Assembly (NCBI RefSeq): GCF_029625315.1
Contig: NZ_CP121110.1
Span: 2,737,001-2,801,000 of the forward strand
Reading direction: 5' to 3'
Source of the DNA: Flavobacterium ginsengisoli
Lineage (GTDB): Bacteria; Bacteroidota; Bacteroidia; Flavobacteriales; Flavobacteriaceae
Length of the DNA stretch: 64,000 nt
The notes beneath the pieces were generated by a model. It saw only the letters and a list, made by a program, of their open reading frames with translations. It ran no database searches and was not told the DNA's origin. This document shows, piece by piece, positions 30,618-42,900 of this stretch (within the stretch, counting starts at the first letter, position 1; each line of letters begins with the position of its first letter). The translations under genes and the position numbers were made by a program.

Positions 30618-30956
30618 ATGGAAGCGAATGAAATTAAAAATTCAGACAAACTGAAAAAACTAACATCTTTATATTTTCGAACTTTAAAACCCGTAAATGA
30701 TCAAACAAAAACAAATGTTGCTCAAATAAGTTTTTTGAACTATGCCGAATTGGGTTATGCCATAGTTGATCTGTTAAAACTTTGCATTCTAGCTTTAGAG
30801 CAAGACGCTCATAAAACTTCCGAGACTAACAAAAATGGAGCGATAAATGTGAGTCTTATTTTGGAAACTATCGTTGAGCTAATTCCTTTACATGAGTTTG
30901 AATTTTTAAGTGAAATTAATTATTTGCTTGCTGGAGATTCTACTATTAAGGATTAA
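30618..30956 (+). CDS. Unrecognised 112-aa protein divergent from an XRE regulator
   Basis: I do not recognise this protein. The ATG at 30618 gives 112 aa; an earlier in-frame start at 30597 falls within a TACTTTTG promoter box (30592-30599) and is unlikely. It appears soluble and mostly helical, with a Leu-rich amphipathic middle (ELGYAIVDLLKLCILALEQD) and a second helix pair (LILETIVELIPLHEFEFLSE); no signal peptide or catalytic motif is seen. It is followed by a strong bidirectional terminator and forms a self-contained divergent pair with the XRE gene. Confidence 0.7.
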   Translation: MEANEIKNSDKLKKLTSLYFRTLKPVNDQTKTNVAQISFLNYAELGYAIVDLLKLCILALEQDAHKTSETNKNGAINVSLILETIVELIPLHEFEFLSEINYLLAGDSTIKD

Positions 30957-30958
30957 CT

Positions 30959-30998
30959 AAAAAACCCTTTTCTAAAGTTTAGAAAAGGGTTTTTATTT
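30959..30998. terminator. Bidirectional terminator
   Basis: A perfect 16-bp inverted repeat (30961-30976 and 30978-30993, AAAACCCTTTTCTAAA and its complement) has T-rich flanks on both strands. It serves the convergent 30618 gene and the OmpA-family gene at 31017. Confidence 0.9.
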
Positions 30999-31016
30999 TA
31001 TTTAAAGAAGTTCGTT

Positions 31017-33029
31017 TTACATTGCCACAATAATAAACTCGCTTCGTCTATTTTGCATGTGCTGTTTTTCTGTACATTTTACTCCATCTGCACATTTGTT
31101 TACTAATTGCGTTTCGCCATAACCTTTTGCTGTTAGTCTGTCTTCGCTGATTCCTTTTTGAATTAGCCAATTTTTGGTTGATTGTGCTCTTTTTTCTGAA
31201 AGAATCTGATTGCTCTCTGAAGAAGACCGGCTATCGGTATGAGAACGAATATCAAGTTTCATTGTTGGATATTCGTTTAAAAGATTCACCACTTTCATTA
31301 ACTGCGGTTCTGATGTTTTCTTGATGGTTGCTTTACCCAAATCAAAGAAATTCATAGGCAGGTTTAATAGTTTTGCAATATCTACACCTACTCTTATAGA
31401 ACCTACTTTTACCGGGCTTATCGCGACTTTTTTGATTGCTACCGTTTTTGCCGCAAGAGGTTTGAAAACTTTATTTAATGCAATTAATTGAGTAGTTTCT
31501 CCTTTTTCTTTACTAATAGTTACTACAACTTCTTTGGCATTGTAATCATTCTTAGCTGTTCTAATGGTATATTTTTTACCACATCTTAAATCAGGAAAAA
31601 GATAATTTCCTTTTTCGTCTGTTGTAATTGTTCCAACTGGATCAAATTTTTCATTAAAAAGAGTCAGAGAAGTATTCGCTAAGATTTCGTTTGATTCTGC
31701 ATCAGTAACATTTCCAGATAAATTTTGTTCGCAGATTAATCTTCTAGTTTCTGTAAATCTGTAAATATCATCCATCCCTAGTCCGTTTTCTCTGTTTGAA
31801 GAAAAATAACCGCTTCTGGTTTTACTATCAATGCTAAAAGCAAAATCGTCTTGTTTGCTATTTACAGGTTCTCCAACATTTAGAACGTCATCATAAGTTC
31901 CGTTGGCTTTTATACGAGAAGCAAAAACATCCAATCCGCCTAAACCTGGACGTCCGTCAGAAGCAAAATACAATTCGTTGTCTCCAGAAATAAAAGGAAA
32001 AGTTTCTCTTGCTTCTGTATTAATTGTTGGTCCAAGATTTTCTGGCGTACCGAAAGTTCCGTCTTCATTGATCGCTACTTTATAAATATCCGATTGTCCT
32101 AAAGTTCCCGGCATATCTGATGCAAAATAAAGTGTTTTTTCGTCTACGCTTAAAGCAGGATGTGCCGTGCTGTATTGATCGCTATTGAACGGAAGTTCTG
32201 CAACATTTTTCCATTCGTTATCGATAAATTCTGCTTTGTACAATTTTAATAAGGTTACGTTTTTGTCGTTGCTACGTCTTTTGCCATCTGTGAAATTATT
32301 TCGGGTAAAATACATAGTGCGTCCGTCTTTTGTAAAAATTGGACTTGACTCATTAAAATTGTCTTTTTTTCTTTTTACTAAAAGTTCTGGCTTTCCAACA
32401 CTTCCATCTGGCATTAAATCGGCTGTATATAATCTAGAGAAAGATCTGTTTGTCCATTGAAAGTTGGATTTCACGACTCCGCCTGTATCGCGCGCAGATG
32501 TAAAAACGATTTTATTGTTGTAAACTACACTTCCGTAATCTGAATATCTAGAATTAACTCCAGCATCGGCTATTTGAAATCGGCCTGAGTTTTCTTTTAT
32601 ATCTTCTAAATAATTTTTGTCTTTTCTAATAAGATCTGCCCTTTTCTCTGCAGTTGCTTTCTGATTGAATTTCTGCAAAATCTCATCAGATCTTCGATAA
32701 TCTCCTGCCGATTTTAATGATTGGGCATATCTGTACAAATATTCAGCTTCTTGGTTTTCGTTTATCACGAATAATTGCTCATACCATTTTAATGCATTTT
32801 TTAACTCTCCATTAAAATAATATGAATTGGCTAAACGCTGAATTACACCTTCATTAGTAGTTTCTGAATTTACCAATGTCTCGTATACTTTTATAGCATC
32901 TGCGTAAGCGTACTCTTCGTATTTTTTATCTGCATATTTTATGTTCATTGTAGTAAATGGATTTTGTGCATTTACATTTGAAATAAAACTAAACAGTAAA
33001 AAGATCAATATTAATTTTCTAGCTTTCAT
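31017..33029 (-). CDS. OmpA-family protein with TPR and PD40-like repeats
   Basis: A 670-aa envelope protein. It has a signal peptide (1-21, ending SNVNA) and tetratricopeptide-like helices (~25-140, ADAIKVYETLVNSE, NALKWYEQLF). WD40/PD40-like beta-propeller repeats follow, each with an F(A/T)SD or YFASD block (TLYFASDMPGTLGQSDIYK, ELYFASDGRPGLGGLDVF), then a carboxypeptidase-like fold (~435-510). The C-terminal OmpA domain (~545-670) has the peptidoglycan-binding signature DIRSHTDSRSSSESNQ. Proteins of this build travel with PorP/SprF genes in Bacteroidota and anchor surface complexes to peptidoglycan. It follows the PorP/SprF gene by 8 bp and is last in the adhesin cassette. Confidence 0.9.
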   Translation of the reverse strand: MKARKLILIFLLFSFISNVNAQNPFTTMNIKYADKKYEEYAYADAIKVYETLVNSETTNEGVIQRLANSYYFNGELKNALKWYEQLFVINENQEAEYLYRYAQSLKSAGDYRRSDEILQKFNQKATAEKRADLIRKDKNYLEDIKENSGRFQIADAGVNSRYSDYGSVVYNNKIVFTSARDTGGVVKSNFQWTNRSFSRLYTADLMPDGSVGKPELLVKRKKDNFNESSPIFTKDGRTMYFTRNNFTDGKRRSNDKNVTLLKLYKAEFIDNEWKNVAELPFNSDQYSTAHPALSVDEKTLYFASDMPGTLGQSDIYKVAINEDGTFGTPENLGPTINTEARETFPFISGDNELYFASDGRPGLGGLDVFASRIKANGTYDDVLNVGEPVNSKQDDFAFSIDSKTRSGYFSSNRENGLGMDDIYRFTETRRLICEQNLSGNVTDAESNEILANTSLTLFNEKFDPVGTITTDEKGNYLFPDLRCGKKYTIRTAKNDYNAKEVVVTISKEKGETTQLIALNKVFKPLAAKTVAIKKVAISPVKVGSIRVGVDIAKLLNLPMNFFDLGKATIKKTSEPQLMKVVNLLNEYPTMKLDIRSHTDSRSSSESNQILSEKRAQSTKNWLIQKGISEDRLTAKGYGETQLVNKCADGVKCTEKQHMQNRRSEFIIVAM

Positions 33030-33037
33030 AGGTTGTA

Positions 33038-33949
33038 TTAAAAGAATCTTGGGGATATCATTTTATTGTAATTATTAAAGAACTCGAATCTTAAGAAAAT
33101 CTCATGAGATCCAGAATTGTATTTTCTTAATTGTGTGGTTTCATGATCGTAACCGTAACCTATATACATTCCTTTTGATACCTGAAATCCAGCCATTGCA
33201 CTAACAGATGCACTCCAACGGTAAGCAAGTCCTAAAACAAATTTATCATTGAACATAAAATTTCCTGAAACATCGACTTGCAAAGGAGCTCCTTCTACCA
33301 TTTTGGTCATTAAAGCGGGTTTGAATTTTATGTACTCTAAACGGTCTAGATTAAATACATAACCTGCTATTAAATAATAATTGATTTTTTCTTTAAAAAT
33401 AGCTACATCATCTGAGTCATAACGGTTGGTTTCGATAAAATTAGGAACCGATAATCCTACATATGCTCTGTCTGAATGAAAATAAAGTCCAGCTCCAACA
33501 TTTGGCGAGAATTTATTTTTAAGATTCTGAAATTGCGGATCGTCTTGATCTTCATAACTCAATTTATTAATATCGATATTAAAAAGATTAGCGGTTCCTT
33601 TTATCCCGAAAGATAAATTCCATGTGTCTGAAGTTGGAATTGTATAAGACAAATCTGCCGATAAAGTATTCTCTACCGTTGGCCCGATTTTATCATTTAC
33701 CAAAGAAACCCCAAGTCCTAAATCGCTATTTTTCAAAGGCGTATTAACCGAAAATGTACTTGTTTCTGGTGCTCCATCTAATCCAACCCATTGTGTACGA
33801 TATAAACCAAAAACGCTTAATGCCCCTCTTGAACCTGCATACGCTGGATTGACTTCGATTGTGTTATACATGTATTGCGTATACTGCGCATCTTGCTGCG
33901 CATGTGACACAATCGAAAAAAACATAAAAACTAAAATTAACTTTTTCAT
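33038..33949 (-). CDS. PorP/SprF-family type IX secretion membrane protein
   Basis: A 303-aa outer-membrane beta-barrel protein with a signal peptide (1-17). It opens with QQDAQYTQYMYNTIEVNPAY, the hallmark PorP/SprF start, then GLYRTQWVGLDGAP and alternating strands. In F. johnsoniae, SprF is needed to attach the adhesin SprB to the surface, and paralogues pair with their own adhesin. Here it follows the giant adhesin and precedes the OmpA-family gene, so it is probably the dedicated outer-membrane partner for that adhesin. It is a paralogue of sprF, not necessarily sprF itself. Confidence 0.92.
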   Translation of the reverse strand: MKKLILVFMFFSIVSHAQQDAQYTQYMYNTIEVNPAYAGSRGALSVFGLYRTQWVGLDGAPETSTFSVNTPLKNSDLGLGVSLVNDKIGPTVENTLSADLSYTIPTSDTWNLSFGIKGTANLFNIDINKLSYEDQDDPQFQNLKNKFSPNVGAGLYFHSDRAYVGLSVPNFIETNRYDSDDVAIFKEKINYYLIAGYVFNLDRLEYIKFKPALMTKMVEGAPLQVDVSGNFMFNDKFVLGLAYRWSASVSAMAGFQVSKGMYIGYGYDHETTQLRKYNSGSHEIFLRFEFFNNYNKMISPRFF

Positions 33950-33964
33950 TTATTAAGCTTTAGA

Positions 33965-33988
33965 ACGGCTTAGAGCTAACTAAGCCGT
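33965..33988 (-). promoter_or_regulatory. Intercistronic hairpin between adhesin and PorP/SprF gene
   Basis: A perfect 9-bp stem, ACGGCTTAG / CTAAGCCGT with a 6-nt loop, sits in the 48-bp gap. There is no T run on the minus strand, so it is more likely an attenuator or an mRNA-stability element than a full terminator. Confidence 0.5.
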
Positions 33989-33997
33989 AGTCCAATT

Positions 33998-36900
33998 TTA
34001 TTTATTAAGGTATAAGTATCCAGATTCTTGATGAGACTTTTGAGCACTATCTTTGTATTTTAAGATATAGAAATACGTTCCGACTGGAAGACCATCTGTT
34101 TGTTTCACGGTTGAACGTCCGTTAGAATATCCAACAAAAACGCGATCGTTATTATTGTACTGATCTATGTTGAAAACTAGAACTCCCCAACGGTTATAAA
34201 CTTCAACCGTATTATCTGGATAACATTCTATTCCTCTAATATAGAATCTTGCATTCTTGCTGTCTCCATTTGGAGAGAAAGCATTCATTACTTTAATAGA
34301 ACATCCATTTAAGTCTAAGACAGTTGGATTATCTCCGCTATTGCTTGCATCGTCTGACTGATCTTCAACTACAACTCCTCTTACACTGCTTCCTTTTACA
34401 GTTGCCTGATTACTCACACTGCCTCTATTAATATCTTCTTGAGTGATTTTGTAAACCGCTGTAAAGTTTGAATTGTTAGATTCGTTAACATCTAAGTTTA
34501 TTGCTTGTCCAGAAACGACTACTCCTGGCAACGGATCGTTAATCGTGATTCCAACAAGAGGTACATTTCCTGTATTTGTCACAGTAAATTTGTACGTAAT
34601 TGTTTCTCCAGCATTTGCAAAACCGCTATTATTTTCGTCATTGAAAACTGCTGTTTTTATAACAGAAATAGCAGGCACTTCTACAAAAACATTTAATACA
34701 GCCGTAGAACAATTTGTGTTACTAGCTTTTTCACAAACCTGATAAGTTAAAGCATAATTTCCACCTGGTGTATTTGGCTTAACATTTACCGTACCGTCTT
34801 CATTCCATTCAAAATACGGACTGTCTGTTAAAGGTTTCACTACAACATCTGCAGGATTTATTGGTTTTCCGTTTATTAAATCATTGTCTAAGACATTTAT
34901 AAATTCTAATGAACCATTAATTCCATCAACGCGAACATCATTATCGTCATTTAAAGTAATTTGATTTGCTGTTGGAGGCCCTGAGTCAATATTATTCTCA
35001 ACAGTAATCTTAATCACCGCCTGACTGCAATTTGATGTATTCGCAGCTTCACAAATCTGATATGTTAATTCGTAAACTCCATCTGGTGTATTTGTCGCTA
35101 TATTGATTGAACCATCAGCATTCAATGAAATATTTGGATGAACAACCGGAACTGATAAAATAACAGCTGAAGGATCGAATTTTACTCCATTTAACAAGTC
35201 ATTTTCAAAAATATTAATCGTAGCATTTGCTCCTTTCTTAGCATCTACAGGTCCTGCCACATCATTATTTGCTTTTATAGCAAATGTTGGACGTGCATTA
35301 CAATCTGGTTTAACAGGCGGATATGCAACAGAAACTGTAACAGTTGGATTTAATGAAAACTCGATTTTTACTCCATTTCTAGTAGCTTCAAATCCATCGG
35401 CACCTTCTGTCCATATACCATTATTTAAAATCCATCCTGGCCAATCAATTCCATTTCCGTTACTGTCAATTTCTGCTCCTGGCCATAGAAGATTTCCACT
35501 TAATGGCAGATTGGTCTGAGTTGCTACTACATTATTATTGCTATCAATCCATTTAACAGTTAATAAATTATTAGCTACGAAATTATCTGGTGAAACTGTA
35601 TAATTAACATACGGAACATTATTTGAACAATAGCTTTCTGCTGTAATTGTCATTTTTGGTTCTGTCACCGTTACTTTTACAATATTTGAGGCACAGTTAT
35701 CTGGATTCAATTTCTCACAAATAGTATATGTCAATTCATAATCTCCCGCAGGTGCATTTGGCGCTAGTGTAACATTTCCGTCTGCATCTACAGTCAGATA
35801 TCCTTTTGGATCTGCTTGAATTACTTTAAGATCTACATCTGATGGCACTAATTTATTTCCATCTTTAGTATCATTCTCAAAAACGTTGATTACTTTCTGC
35901 GGAATATTTACTCCAACTGCAGGCACAAGATCTTCGTTTGCAACCAGATTTCCTGCCGTAACCGGAACAGTAATAGTTACCGAGTCGCAGTTCGTAGGAT
36001 TGGTATTTTCGCAGATTTTGTATTCTACTTTATAATCTCCTTTTGGCGTATTTGGAGCAACAGTAATTGTATAATCTGAATTTAATGTCAATCCTGCAGG
36101 AAGCGTACCGATAATTTCAAACTTAACTTCTCCTGCTCCTGTTCCAACCGCTACCGCTTTTCCGTTCAATTTATCGTTTGCCGTCAATGAAATTGTTGTT
36201 CCTCCAATGTTACCATTGATTGAAGCTATCACATCTTCAACAGCATCGATTGCAGGCAAGCCGACTGTTACTTTAACAGTGTTTGAACTGCAGTTGTCCG
36301 GATTCAGTTTCTCGCAGATTTCATATGTCAATTCATAAGTTCCTGCTGGAGGATTTGCTCCTAAAACAATGTTTCCGTCCGCATCAACAGTCAGATATCC
36401 TTTTGGATCTGCCGCCGTAGTTTTAAGCGTAACATCTGCCGGATCTAATGGCTGATTGTTTTTAGTGTCATTCTCAAAAACATTTTTCCCTAATGTCTGA
36501 GGAACGTCCGATCCTAAAACTGATGGAATCTCATCTGCATTTGCAACCAGATTCCCTGCCGTAACTGGAACAGTAATAGTTACCGAGTCGCAGTTTGTCG
36601 GATTGGTGTTTTCGCAGATTTTGTATTCTATGCTGTAATTTCCTTTCGGCGTATTTGGCGCAACAGTTATAGTATGGTCTGAATTTAGCGTGAATCCTGA
36701 TGGAAGCGTACCGATAATTTCAAACTTAACTTCTCCTGCTCCTGTTCCAACCGCTACCGCTTTTCCGTTCAATTTATCGTTTGCCGTCAATGAAATTGTT
36801 GTTCCTCCAATGTTTCCGTTTATTGAAGCGATTACGTCTTCAACCGCATCGATTGCAGGCAAGCCGACTGTTACTTTAACAGTGTTTGAACTGCAGTTGT

Positions 36901-39900
36901 CCGGATTCAGTTTCTCGCAGATTTCATATGTCAATTCATAAGTTCCTGCTGGAGGATTTGCTCCTAAAACAATGTTTCCGTCCGCATCAACAGTCAGATA
37001 TCCTTTTGGATCTGCAGTCGTAGTTTTAAGCGTAACATCTGCCGGATCTAATGGCTGATTGTTTTTAGTGTCATTCTCAAAAACATTTTTCCCTAATGTC
37101 TGAGGAACGTCCGATCCTAAAACTGATGGAATCTCATCTGCATTTGCAACCAGATTCCCTGCCGTAACTGGAACAGTAATAGTTACCGAGTCGCAGTTTG
37201 TCGGATTGGTGTTTTCGCAGATTTTGTATTCTATGCTGTAATTTCCTTTCGGCGTATTTGGCGCAACAGTTATAGTATGGTCTGAATTTAGCGTGAATCC
37301 TGATGGAAGCGTACCGATAATTTCAAACTTAACTTCTCCTGCTCCTGTTCCAACCACTACCGCTTTTCCGTTCAATTTATCGTTTGCCGTCAATGAAATT
37401 GTTGTTCCTCCAATGTTTCCGTTTATTGAAGCGATTACGTCTTCAACCGCATCGATTGCAGGCAAGCCGACTGTTACTTTAACAGTGTTTGAACTGCAGT
37501 TGTCCGGATTCAGTTTCTCGCAGATTTCATATGTCAATTCATAAGTTCCTGCTGGAGGATTTGCTCCTAAAACAATGTTTCCGTCCGCATCAACAGTCAG
37601 ATATCCTTTTGGATCTGCAGTCGTAGTTTTAAGCGTAACATCTGCCGGATCTAATGGCTGATTGTTTTTAGTGTCATTTTCAAAAACATTTTTACCTAAT
37701 GTCTGAGGAACGTCCGATCCTAAAACTGATGGAATCTCATCTGCATTTGCAACCAGATTCCCTGCCGTAACTGGAACAGTAATAGTTACCGAGTCGCAGT
37801 TTGTCGGATTGGTGTTTTCGCAGATTTTGTATTCTATGCTGTAATTTCCTTTCGGCGTATTTGGCGCAACAGTTATAGTATGGTCTGAATTTAGCGTGAA
37901 TCCTGATGGAAGCGTACCGATAATTTCAAACTTAACTTCTCCTGCTCCTGTTCCAACCACTACCGCTTTTCCGTTCAATTTATCGTTTGCCGTCAATGAA
38001 ATTGTTGTTCCTCCAATGTTTCCGTTTATTGAAGCGATTACGTCTTCAACCGCATCGATTGCAGGCAAGCCGACTGTTACTTTAACAGTGTTTGAACTGC
38101 AGTTGTCCGGATTCAGTTTCTCGCAGATTTCATATGTCAATTCATAAGTTCCTGCTGGAGGATTTGCTCCTAAAACAATGTTTCCGTCCGCATCAACAGT
38201 CAGATATCCTTTTGGATCTGCAGTCGTAGTTTTAAGCGTAACATCTGCCGGATCTAATGGCTGATTGTTTTTAGTGTCATTTTCAAAAACATTTTTACCT
38301 AATGTCTGAGGAACGTCCGATCCTAAAACTGATGGAATCTCGTCTGCATTCGCAACCAGATTTCCTGCCGTAACCGGAACAGTAATAGTTACCGAGTCGC
38401 AGTTTGCTGGAACTGCACCTACTTCACATATTATATATTCTATATTATAATTTCCTTTTGGTGTATTTGGAGCTACTGTAATAGTTCCATTTGTATTTAG
38501 CGTTAATCCAGACGGTAAAGTGCCAACAATATTTATTGTAACTTCTCCTGAATTAGTCCCAATTACTACTTTATTACCGTTTAGTGTATCGTTTTCTACT
38601 AGAGATATTGTTGTTCCGCCAATGTTTCCATTAATTGGAGTAATAGTATCCAGTATTGCGTCTATTATATTTACAACCTTAACCTCTGCAACCGCGGTTT
38701 TGCAGTTTGAAGGGTTCGCATCCTTCTCGCAGATTTCGTATGTGATGCTGTAGGTTCCGCTTGGCGTGTTTGCAGCCAGAGTAACGTCTCCGCTTGCATC
38801 AACGCTCAATGGACCGTTGCCGCCAATTGTAACAATAGTGTTTGTGGATGTAACAGATGCTCCATCTAAAGTGTCGTTCGTTTTAACATTGCCGATTACT
38901 GATACTGTCGATCCGGAAGTTTTTGTTCCGAAATCGTCTTTAACTGCAATCAAACCGTTTTCAACTTTAACTTCCGCAGCTGCAGTTTTGCAGTTTGAAG
39001 GGTTCGCATCCTTCTCGCAGATCTCGTATGTGATGCTGTAGGTTCCGCTTGGCGTGTTGGCAGCCAGAGTAACGTCTCCGCTTGCATCAACGCTCAATGG
39101 ACCGTTGCTGTCAATTGTAACAATAGTGTTTGTGGACGTAACAGATGCTCCATCTAAAGTGTCGTTCGTTTTAACATTGCCGATTACTGATGCTGTCGAT
39201 CCGGAAGTTTTTGTTCCGAAATCGTCTTTAACTGCAATCAAACCGTTTTCAACCTTAACCTCTGCAACCGCGGTTTTGCAGTTTGAAGGGTTCGCATCCT
39301 TCTCGCAGATCTCGTATGTGATGCTGTAGGTTCCGCTTGGCGTGTTTGCAGCCAGAGTAACGTCTCCGCTTGCATCAACGCTCAATGGACCGTTGCTGCC
39401 AATTGTAACAATAGTGTTTGTGGATGTAACAGATGCTCCATCTAAAGTGTCGTTCGTTTTAACATTGCCGATTACTGATACTGTCGATCCGGAAGTTTTT
39501 GTTCCGAAATCGTCTTTAACTGCAATCAAACCGTTTTCAACTTTAACTTCCGCAGCTGCAGTTTTGCAGTTTGAAGGGTTCGCATCCTTCTCGCAGATTT
39601 CGTATGTGATGCTGTAAGTTCCGCTTGGCGTGTTTGCGGCAAGGGTAACGTCTCCGTCTGCATCAACGCTCAATGGCCCGTCGCTGCCAACAGTCACAAC
39701 TGTATTAGTGGACGTAACAGATGCCCCGTCTAAAGTGTCGTTCGTTTTAACATTGCCGATTACTGATGCTGTCGATCCGGAAGTTTTTGTTCCGAAATCG
39801 TCTTTAACTGCAACTAAGCCATTCACAATTTCAACTTTAACCGTAGCCGTATTGCAATTTCCGCTATTAGCAATTTCACAAATTGAATAATCAAAAGTAT

Positions 39901-42900
39901 AAGTACCCGTTGGTGTATTCGGTTTTACTGAAACAGCACCATTTGCAGTATTGAAAATTAACACTGAAGGTACAGTACCATTTACTGTAACATCAATATC
40001 TCCTCTATTTACTTTATCACAATTTAAAACATCATTATCAAAAACATTGGTAATAACTACTCCTCCAGCTATTCCATTTGATGAAGAAACACTATCATCA
40101 TTTGCTGTAATTTCACCAATTACTTGAACGATTTGCGTGCAAGTCTCTGTATTTCCTCCTGTATCTGTTGCTGTCCATGTCACCGTAGTGTTTCCGACTG
40201 GGAAACTTGAAGGTGCATCATTCGTCACTGTTACAGTTCCAGAGCAATTATCCGATACTGTCGGAGTACCTAAAACAATTCCAGTTGCAGTGCATGAATT
40301 CGCATCTGCTAAAACTGAAACTGCCAACGGGCAAGTAATTGATGGCTTTTGAGTGTCTTTAACAATTACTTTTTGAGTCGCGGTTTCTACGTTTCCATTT
40401 CCGTCGCTAAAACTCCAGTTAATGGTATAAGTTCCCTGAGCATTATAGGTCAGAGGATCTGTCGTTGTTCCTGTAACTGTCCCTGCACAGTTGTCTGTGG
40501 TAGTCGGAGCCGTTGCTGTTGCAGAACATTCTCCCGTAATATCTGCCAATGTTGGCTGTACAGGTTTCTGAGTGTCTTTAACAATTACTTTTTGAGTCGC
40601 GGTTTCTACGTTTCCGTTTCCGTCGCTAAAACTCCAGTTAATGGTATAAGTTCCCTGAGCATTATAGGTCAGAGGATCTGTCGTTGTTCCTGTAACTGTC
40701 CCTTTGCAATTATCAGTCGTTGTCGGAGCTGTTGCTGTTGCAGAGCATTCTCCCGTAATATCTGCCAATGTTGGCTGTACAGGTTTCTGAGTGTCTTTAA
40801 CAATTACTTTTTGAGTCGCAGTTTCTACGTTTCCGTTTCCGTCGCTAAAACTCCAGTTAATGGTATAAGTTCCCTGAGCATTATAGGTCAGAGGATCTGT
40901 CGTTGTTCCTGTAACTGTCCCTTTGCAATTATCAGTCGTTGTCGGAGCTGTTGCTGTTGCAGAGCATTCTCCCGTAATATCTGCCAATGTTGGCTGTACA
41001 GGTTTCTGAGTGTCTTTAACAATTACTTTTTGAGTCGCAGTTTCTACGTTTCCGTTTCCGTCGCTAAAACTCCAGTTAATGGTATAAGTTCCCTGAGCAT
41101 TATAGGTCAGAGGATCTGTCGTTGTTCCTGTAACTGTCCCTTTGCAATTATCAGTCGTTGTCGGAGCTGTTGCTGTTGCAGAGCATTCTCCCGTAATATC
41201 TGCCAATGTTGGCTGTACAGGTTTCTGAGTGTCTTTAACAATTACTTTTTGAGTCGCAGTTTCTACGTTTCCGTTTCCGTCGCTAAAACTCCAGTTAATG
41301 GTATAAGTTCCCTGAGCATTATAGGTCAGAGGATCTGTCGTTGTTCCTGTAACTGTCCCTTTGCAATTATCAGTCGTTGTCGGAGCTGTTGCTGTTGCAG
41401 AGCATTCTCCCGTAATATCTGCTAAAACAGGTTTTACAGGTTTCTGAGTGTCTTTAACAATTACCTTTTGAGTCGCAGTTTCTACGTTTCCGTTTCCGTC
41501 GCTAAAACTCCAGTTAATGGTATAAGTTCCCTGAGCATTATAGGTCAGAGGATCTGTCGTTGTTCCTGTAACTGTCCCTTTGCAATTATCAGTCGTTGTC
41601 GGAGCTGTTGCTGTTGCAGAACATTCTCCCGTAATATCTGCTAAAACAGGTTTTACAGGTTTCTGAGTGTCTTTAACAATTACCTTTTGAGTCGCAGTTT
41701 CTACGTTTCCGTTGCCGTCGCTAAAACTCCAGTTAATGGTATAAGTTCCCTGAGCATTATAGGTCAGAGGATCTGTCGTTGTTCCTGTAACTGTCCCTTT
41801 GCAATTATCAGTCGTTGTCGGAGCTGTTGCTGTTGCAGAGCATTCTCCCGTAATATCTGCCAATGTTGGCTGTACAGGTTTCTGAGTGTCTTTAACAATT
41901 ACTTTTTGAGTCGCAGTTTCTACGTTTCCGTTTCCGTCGCTAAAACTCCAGTTAATGGTATAAGTTCCCTGAGCATTATAGGTCAGAGGATCTGTCGTTG
42001 TTCCTGTAACTGTCCCTGCACAGTTGTCTGTGGTAGTCGGAGCCGTTGCTGTTGCAGAACATTCTCCCGTAATATCTGCCAATGTTGGCTGTACAGGTTT
42101 CTGAGTGTCTTTAACAATTACCTTTTGAGTCGCGGTTTCTACGTTTCCGTTTCCGTCGCTAAAACTCCAGTTAATGGTATAAGTTCCCTGAGCATTATAG
42201 GTCAGAGGATCTGTCGTTGTTCCTGTAACTGTCCCTTTGCAATTATCAGTCGTTGTCGGAGCTGTTGCTGTTGCAGAGCATTCTCCCGTAATATCTGCCA
42301 ATGTTGGCTGTACAGGTTTCTGAGTGTCTTTAACAATTACTTTTTGAGTCGCAGTTTCTACGTTTCCGTTTCCGTCGCTAAAACTCCAGTTAATGGTATA
42401 AGTTCCCTGAGCATTATAGGTCAGAGGATCTGTCGTTGTTCCTGTAACTGTCCCTTTGCAATTATCAGTCGTTGTCGGAGCTGTTGCTGTTGCAGAGCAT
42501 TCTCCCGTAATATCTGCTAAAACAGGTTTTACAGGTTTCTGAGTGTCTTTAACAATTACTTTTTGAGTCGCAGTTTCTACGTTTCCGTTTCCGTCGCTAA
42601 AACTCCAGTTAATGGTATAAGTTCCCTGAGCATTATAGGTCAGAGGATCTGTCGTTGTTCCTGTAACTGTCCCTTTGCAATTATCAGTCGTTGTCGGAGC
42701 TGTTGCTGTTGCAGAGCATTCTCCCGTAATATCTGCTAAAACAGGTTTTACAGGTTTCTGAGTGTCTTTAACAATTACCTTTTGAGTCGCAGTTTCTACG
42801 TTTCCGTTGCCGTCGCTAAAACTCCAGTTAATGGTATAAGTTCCCTGAGCATTATAGGTCAGAGGATCTGTCGTTGTTCCTGTAACTGTCCCTTTGCAAT

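Noticed and set aside
30284..30956. Toxin-antitoxin system
   Set aside because: The XRE and unknown genes are divergent rather than overlapping in tandem, and the partner has no toxin motif.
40349..42520. Long plus-strand open frames rich in Cys, Arg and Ser (358 and 277 codons) opposite the adhesin repeats
   Set aside because: They repeat with the same 219-bp period as the adhesin and arise only because the antisense frame of the repeat lacks stops; no promoter or family support.
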